Positions 63,201 through 64,000 of a stretch of DNA of 64,000 nucleotides are shown here, one piece after another. Source of the stretch: Dyadobacter sp. 50-39 (lineage in GTDB: Bacteria > Bacteroidota > Bacteroidia > Cytophagales > Spirosomataceae); assembly GCA_001898145.1 (NCBI GenBank), contig MKSR01000008.1, forward strand, positions 248,001 to 312,000, in the 5' to 3' direction. The notes beneath the pieces are model-generated. The model searched no databases, was not told where the DNA came from, and saw nothing but the letters and a program-made list of their open reading frames with translations. A program made the translations under genes and the position numbers. Position 1 is the first letter of the stretch. Every line of letters starts with the position of its first letter.

Positions 63201-63650
63201 AAAGTAGAAACTCGAATCGGAATAGTAGTTGATCTGATGCCGGAGTTCCGCATTTGCTGCATCATACCGGACCACATGTGGTCCCTGTGCATAAAAATAA
63301 ACAGCATCGCCCTTATCAAACTTCCCGTCGTCTTCACCGCTAACCCAGATCGCATTCTCCGTTAATGCATTCACATAGCCCGATTTGTTGGATTGCGGGA
63401 GCATGGCCCCGCCATTTCCATAAATACGGATACCCGACGGATAAATACCGGTGATATCGACGCCCATTCGGGCAATCAGGTCTTCATCCAGCCGATAAAT
63501 GCCGGTTTCGGTCACGGCCAGTTTGAACCACTGCCCTTCCGACAATACCGATTTTTGTGCATAGGAAAATAAGGCAAGCAGCACGGCCAGACAGCTTAAA
63601 GCTGTTCGGCTAGCTATTTTGCGGACATCAGCATGCTTCAACCAATGCAT
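60270..63650 (-). CDS. porU: Type IX secretion sortase PorU (C25 peptidase)
   Basis: About 1126 residues from ATG 63650 (MHWLKHADVRKIASRTALSC); the frame is open to 63764, but those residues are upstream of the signal peptide, which ends at ALFSYAQ. PorU cleaves C-terminal sorting domains and links clients to surface lipopolysaccharide. The C25 triad region has His in LNYTGHGGTSGWAEEQVLTL and Cys in LLITATCDFGRYDDPGVVSG. The C-terminus has a PNPF-type domain (NAFHIYPNPFQKDLAFELGH). Length and the neighbour porV separate it from the other C25 gene. It overlaps the end of the upstream sprT-like gene by about 23 bp. Confidence 0.92.
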   Translation of the reverse strand: MHWLKHADVRKIASRTALSCLAVLLALFSYAQKSVLSEGQWFKLAVTETGIYRLDEDLIARMGVDITGIYPSGIRIYGNGGAMLPQSNKSGYVNALTENAIWVSGEDDGKFDKGDAVYFYAQGPHVVRYDAANAELRHQINYYSDSSFYFITFGETNGLRVKSDAGLATPASQTIRQFDDYWFHETESSNTLKSGRDWWGEYLGGTQGFSIQVSMPGVVPSSDFKLRTSTIGAAQVPTRFIWQVNGGEVGQEAIGTVSPGTYDVKALQTGSTYIVRNAPASGNFTIGVTYSKNGQSSAEAYLDYIGLQVKRELRSYQGQQTYYFLPQTADTATYQFAGTAEGVSLWNITNPLVPLAVASKDAAGAFKWTARGARTLQTYIGFKPGDALVPANWKGVAPQNIAASNTPDMLIVTPPAWAQEANRLAGFRNSRDGLDVLVVTTEQIYNEYASGRPDVSAIRDFARQLYQKTPGKLKYLLLFGDATYDFRNLLRNQSQAQRAAWVPVYESRESLNPVYTYSSDDYFGFMDANEGDWNENTAGDHTVDIGIGRLPVKSAEEARIVVDKLMHYETSFGIWKNSVRFVADDGDGNIHQRHADQLAILIQGRMFPARSFIDEVLQTTTESGQKAPTINKAIRNAIDAGTLILNYTGHGGTSGWAEEQVLTLADMLSSRGMNNLPLLITATCDFGRYDDPGVVSGAELMVLSPKGAAVGAISTTRPVYSSTNFALNKAFYEALLNAKPGQRLGDFFRYTKNNALAGSLNRNFTLLADPSMVLTPGKKAIRWSSVPDTLRALQKVTLQAEVFDPVTGKADADFNGTARLVIYDKAIEFRTLGNEGSPEAYTEFRSKLFDGSVSVKGGRLLCTFQMPKDIDYRTGPGRVSLYAVNADSTEDASAQLGLVVGGSAVQQKDTIPPKLAGYLNSPGFRDGDTVEPSPVLVLQMSDASGISISRAGIGHDITMTLNDTLTIVLNDYYVANLDNYQSGAINYPLNNLPAGKYIVRVKVWDTYTNFSEIAFGFLVGPAKGITLNAFHIYPNPFQKDLAFELGHNRVNDDVELIFNILLVNGQRLGTFKKLYYNSEPVIREVLDVTPWLTAMQVGQSLVYQLSVRSLKDNSTDQKAGKLIRSP

Positions 63651-64000
63651 GAGCAGGGATCGTGTAGAGACGTTGAGAGGCCTTGTCCGTGCAAAGTACG
63701 CGTGTGCGCCTGAGCGTGCCGCGGGTGAAAGTCCTGTTCTGGAAGACGAAATTACTTCCTTCATCCAGCTGAAACAGACATACCTTGCCGGAGGTCAATT
63801 CCTGCTCATCGTATTTTCTGAGCGCATTAAACAATTTCTGGTCACCACCGGTAGACGCGGCGGGATTTTGAGCATAACGAAGCAAATGCACGAGAATGTC
63901 TTTTGGAAAAATACTTTCATGCATGACCGGTAACAGCAATTCCCGGAACTCGTGCTTCCATTCGGCACCATGCGGAGCGACTCTTTTACGGCTCCGGCCT
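63628..64000 (-). CDS. SprT-like metallopeptidase, 3' part only
   Basis: The C-terminal ~124 residues of a gene that continues past the window end. In the visible part, RVAPHGAEWKHEFRELLLPV followed by IFPKDILVHLLRYAQNPAAS and QKLFNALRKYDEQELTSGKV match the end of the SprT-like zinc peptidase family found in Bacteroidota. The zinc-binding HExxH lies outside. The final residues YTIPAHALVEAC end in a stop that overlaps the porU start, implying co-transcription. The catalytic state cannot be judged. Confidence 0.75.
   Translation of the reverse strand, partial: GRSRKRVAPHGAEWKHEFRELLLPVMHESIFPKDILVHLLRYAQNPAASTGGDQKLFNALRKYDEQELTSGKVCLFQLDEGSNFVFQNRTFTRGTLRRTRVLCTDKASQRLYTIPAHALVEAC

Overview
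The window looks like a chromosomal segment of a Bacteroidota bacterium of the Cytophagales type, probably close to Dyadobacter or Spirosoma. This is inferred from gene content, with no database search. It has two SusC/SusD outer-membrane glycan uptake pairs, type IX secretion (T9SS) genes porU and porV, several proteins with T9SS C-terminal sorting domains, tandem DUF3857 transglutaminase-like proteins, a PadR/PspC/DUF2807 cluster, and promoters fitting the Bacteroidota pattern TTG-N17-23-TAnnTTTG. No tRNA, rRNA, CRISPR array or intact insertion sequence was seen.

Layout. 1-8.6 kb: the 3' part of a cupredoxin protein, then a SusC/SusD/DUF3823 locus in which the susD gene is frameshifted and the following GH43 arabinanase gene is a decayed remnant, then an AraC-type regulator. 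8.6-15.3 kb: a fused hydantoinase/5-oxoprolinase (HyuA-HyuB), an NRAMP-fold transporter lacking the metal-binding DPGN residues, and a secreted GH30 glycosidase. 15.3-18.1 kb: an AT-richer accessory patch with an HNH-like protein, an orphan ORF, a structured terminator-like RNA element and a translationally overlapping toxin/antitoxin-like pair. 18.1-18.9 kb: an ArsR repressor and an SRPBCC protein with a readable promoter and operator. 19.1-25.7 kb: a minus-strand operon that covers 4-hydroxyproline catabolism to 2-oxoglutarate (permease, D-amino acid oxidase, epimerase, semialdehyde dehydrogenase, DapA-like deaminase).

25.8-29.8 kb: two DUF3857 transglutaminase-like proteins. 30.0-31.1 kb: a Gfo/Idh/MocA oxidoreductase. 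31.3-39.8 kb: a second, intact SusC/SusD pair preceded by a long leader with a perfect 20-bp LacI-type palindrome, then a secreted sialate-O-acetylesterase-like protein and a beta-propeller lipoprotein. 39.9-44.5 kb: a minus-strand housekeeping run (AIM24-like protein, small acidic protein, gltX, RidA, acyl-CoA thioesterase, outer-membrane beta-barrel). 44.6-49.4 kb: a lipoprotein and the PadR-PspC-DUF2807 group. 49.6-55.1 kb: folA, a secreted C25 peptidase, a DUF4290 protein and murA. 55.3-57.6 kb: a DUF1080 glycoside-active protein and a photolyase. 57.7-64.0 kb: a minus-strand run sprT-like > porU > porV > a non-catalytic M16 peptidase-like protein.

Functional reading. The segment combines polymer capture (SusCD, GH30, DUF1080, esterase-like protein), secretion and sorting of extracellular proteins (PorU/PorV), and use of amino-acid-derived substrates (hydroxyproline, possibly 5-oxoproline or hydantoins). 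The best candidates for new biology are the toxin/antitoxin-like pair, the NRAMP-like transporter linked to HyuAB, the 7-bp repeat palindromes inside the hydroxyproline operon, and the PadR operator embedded in its own promoter.
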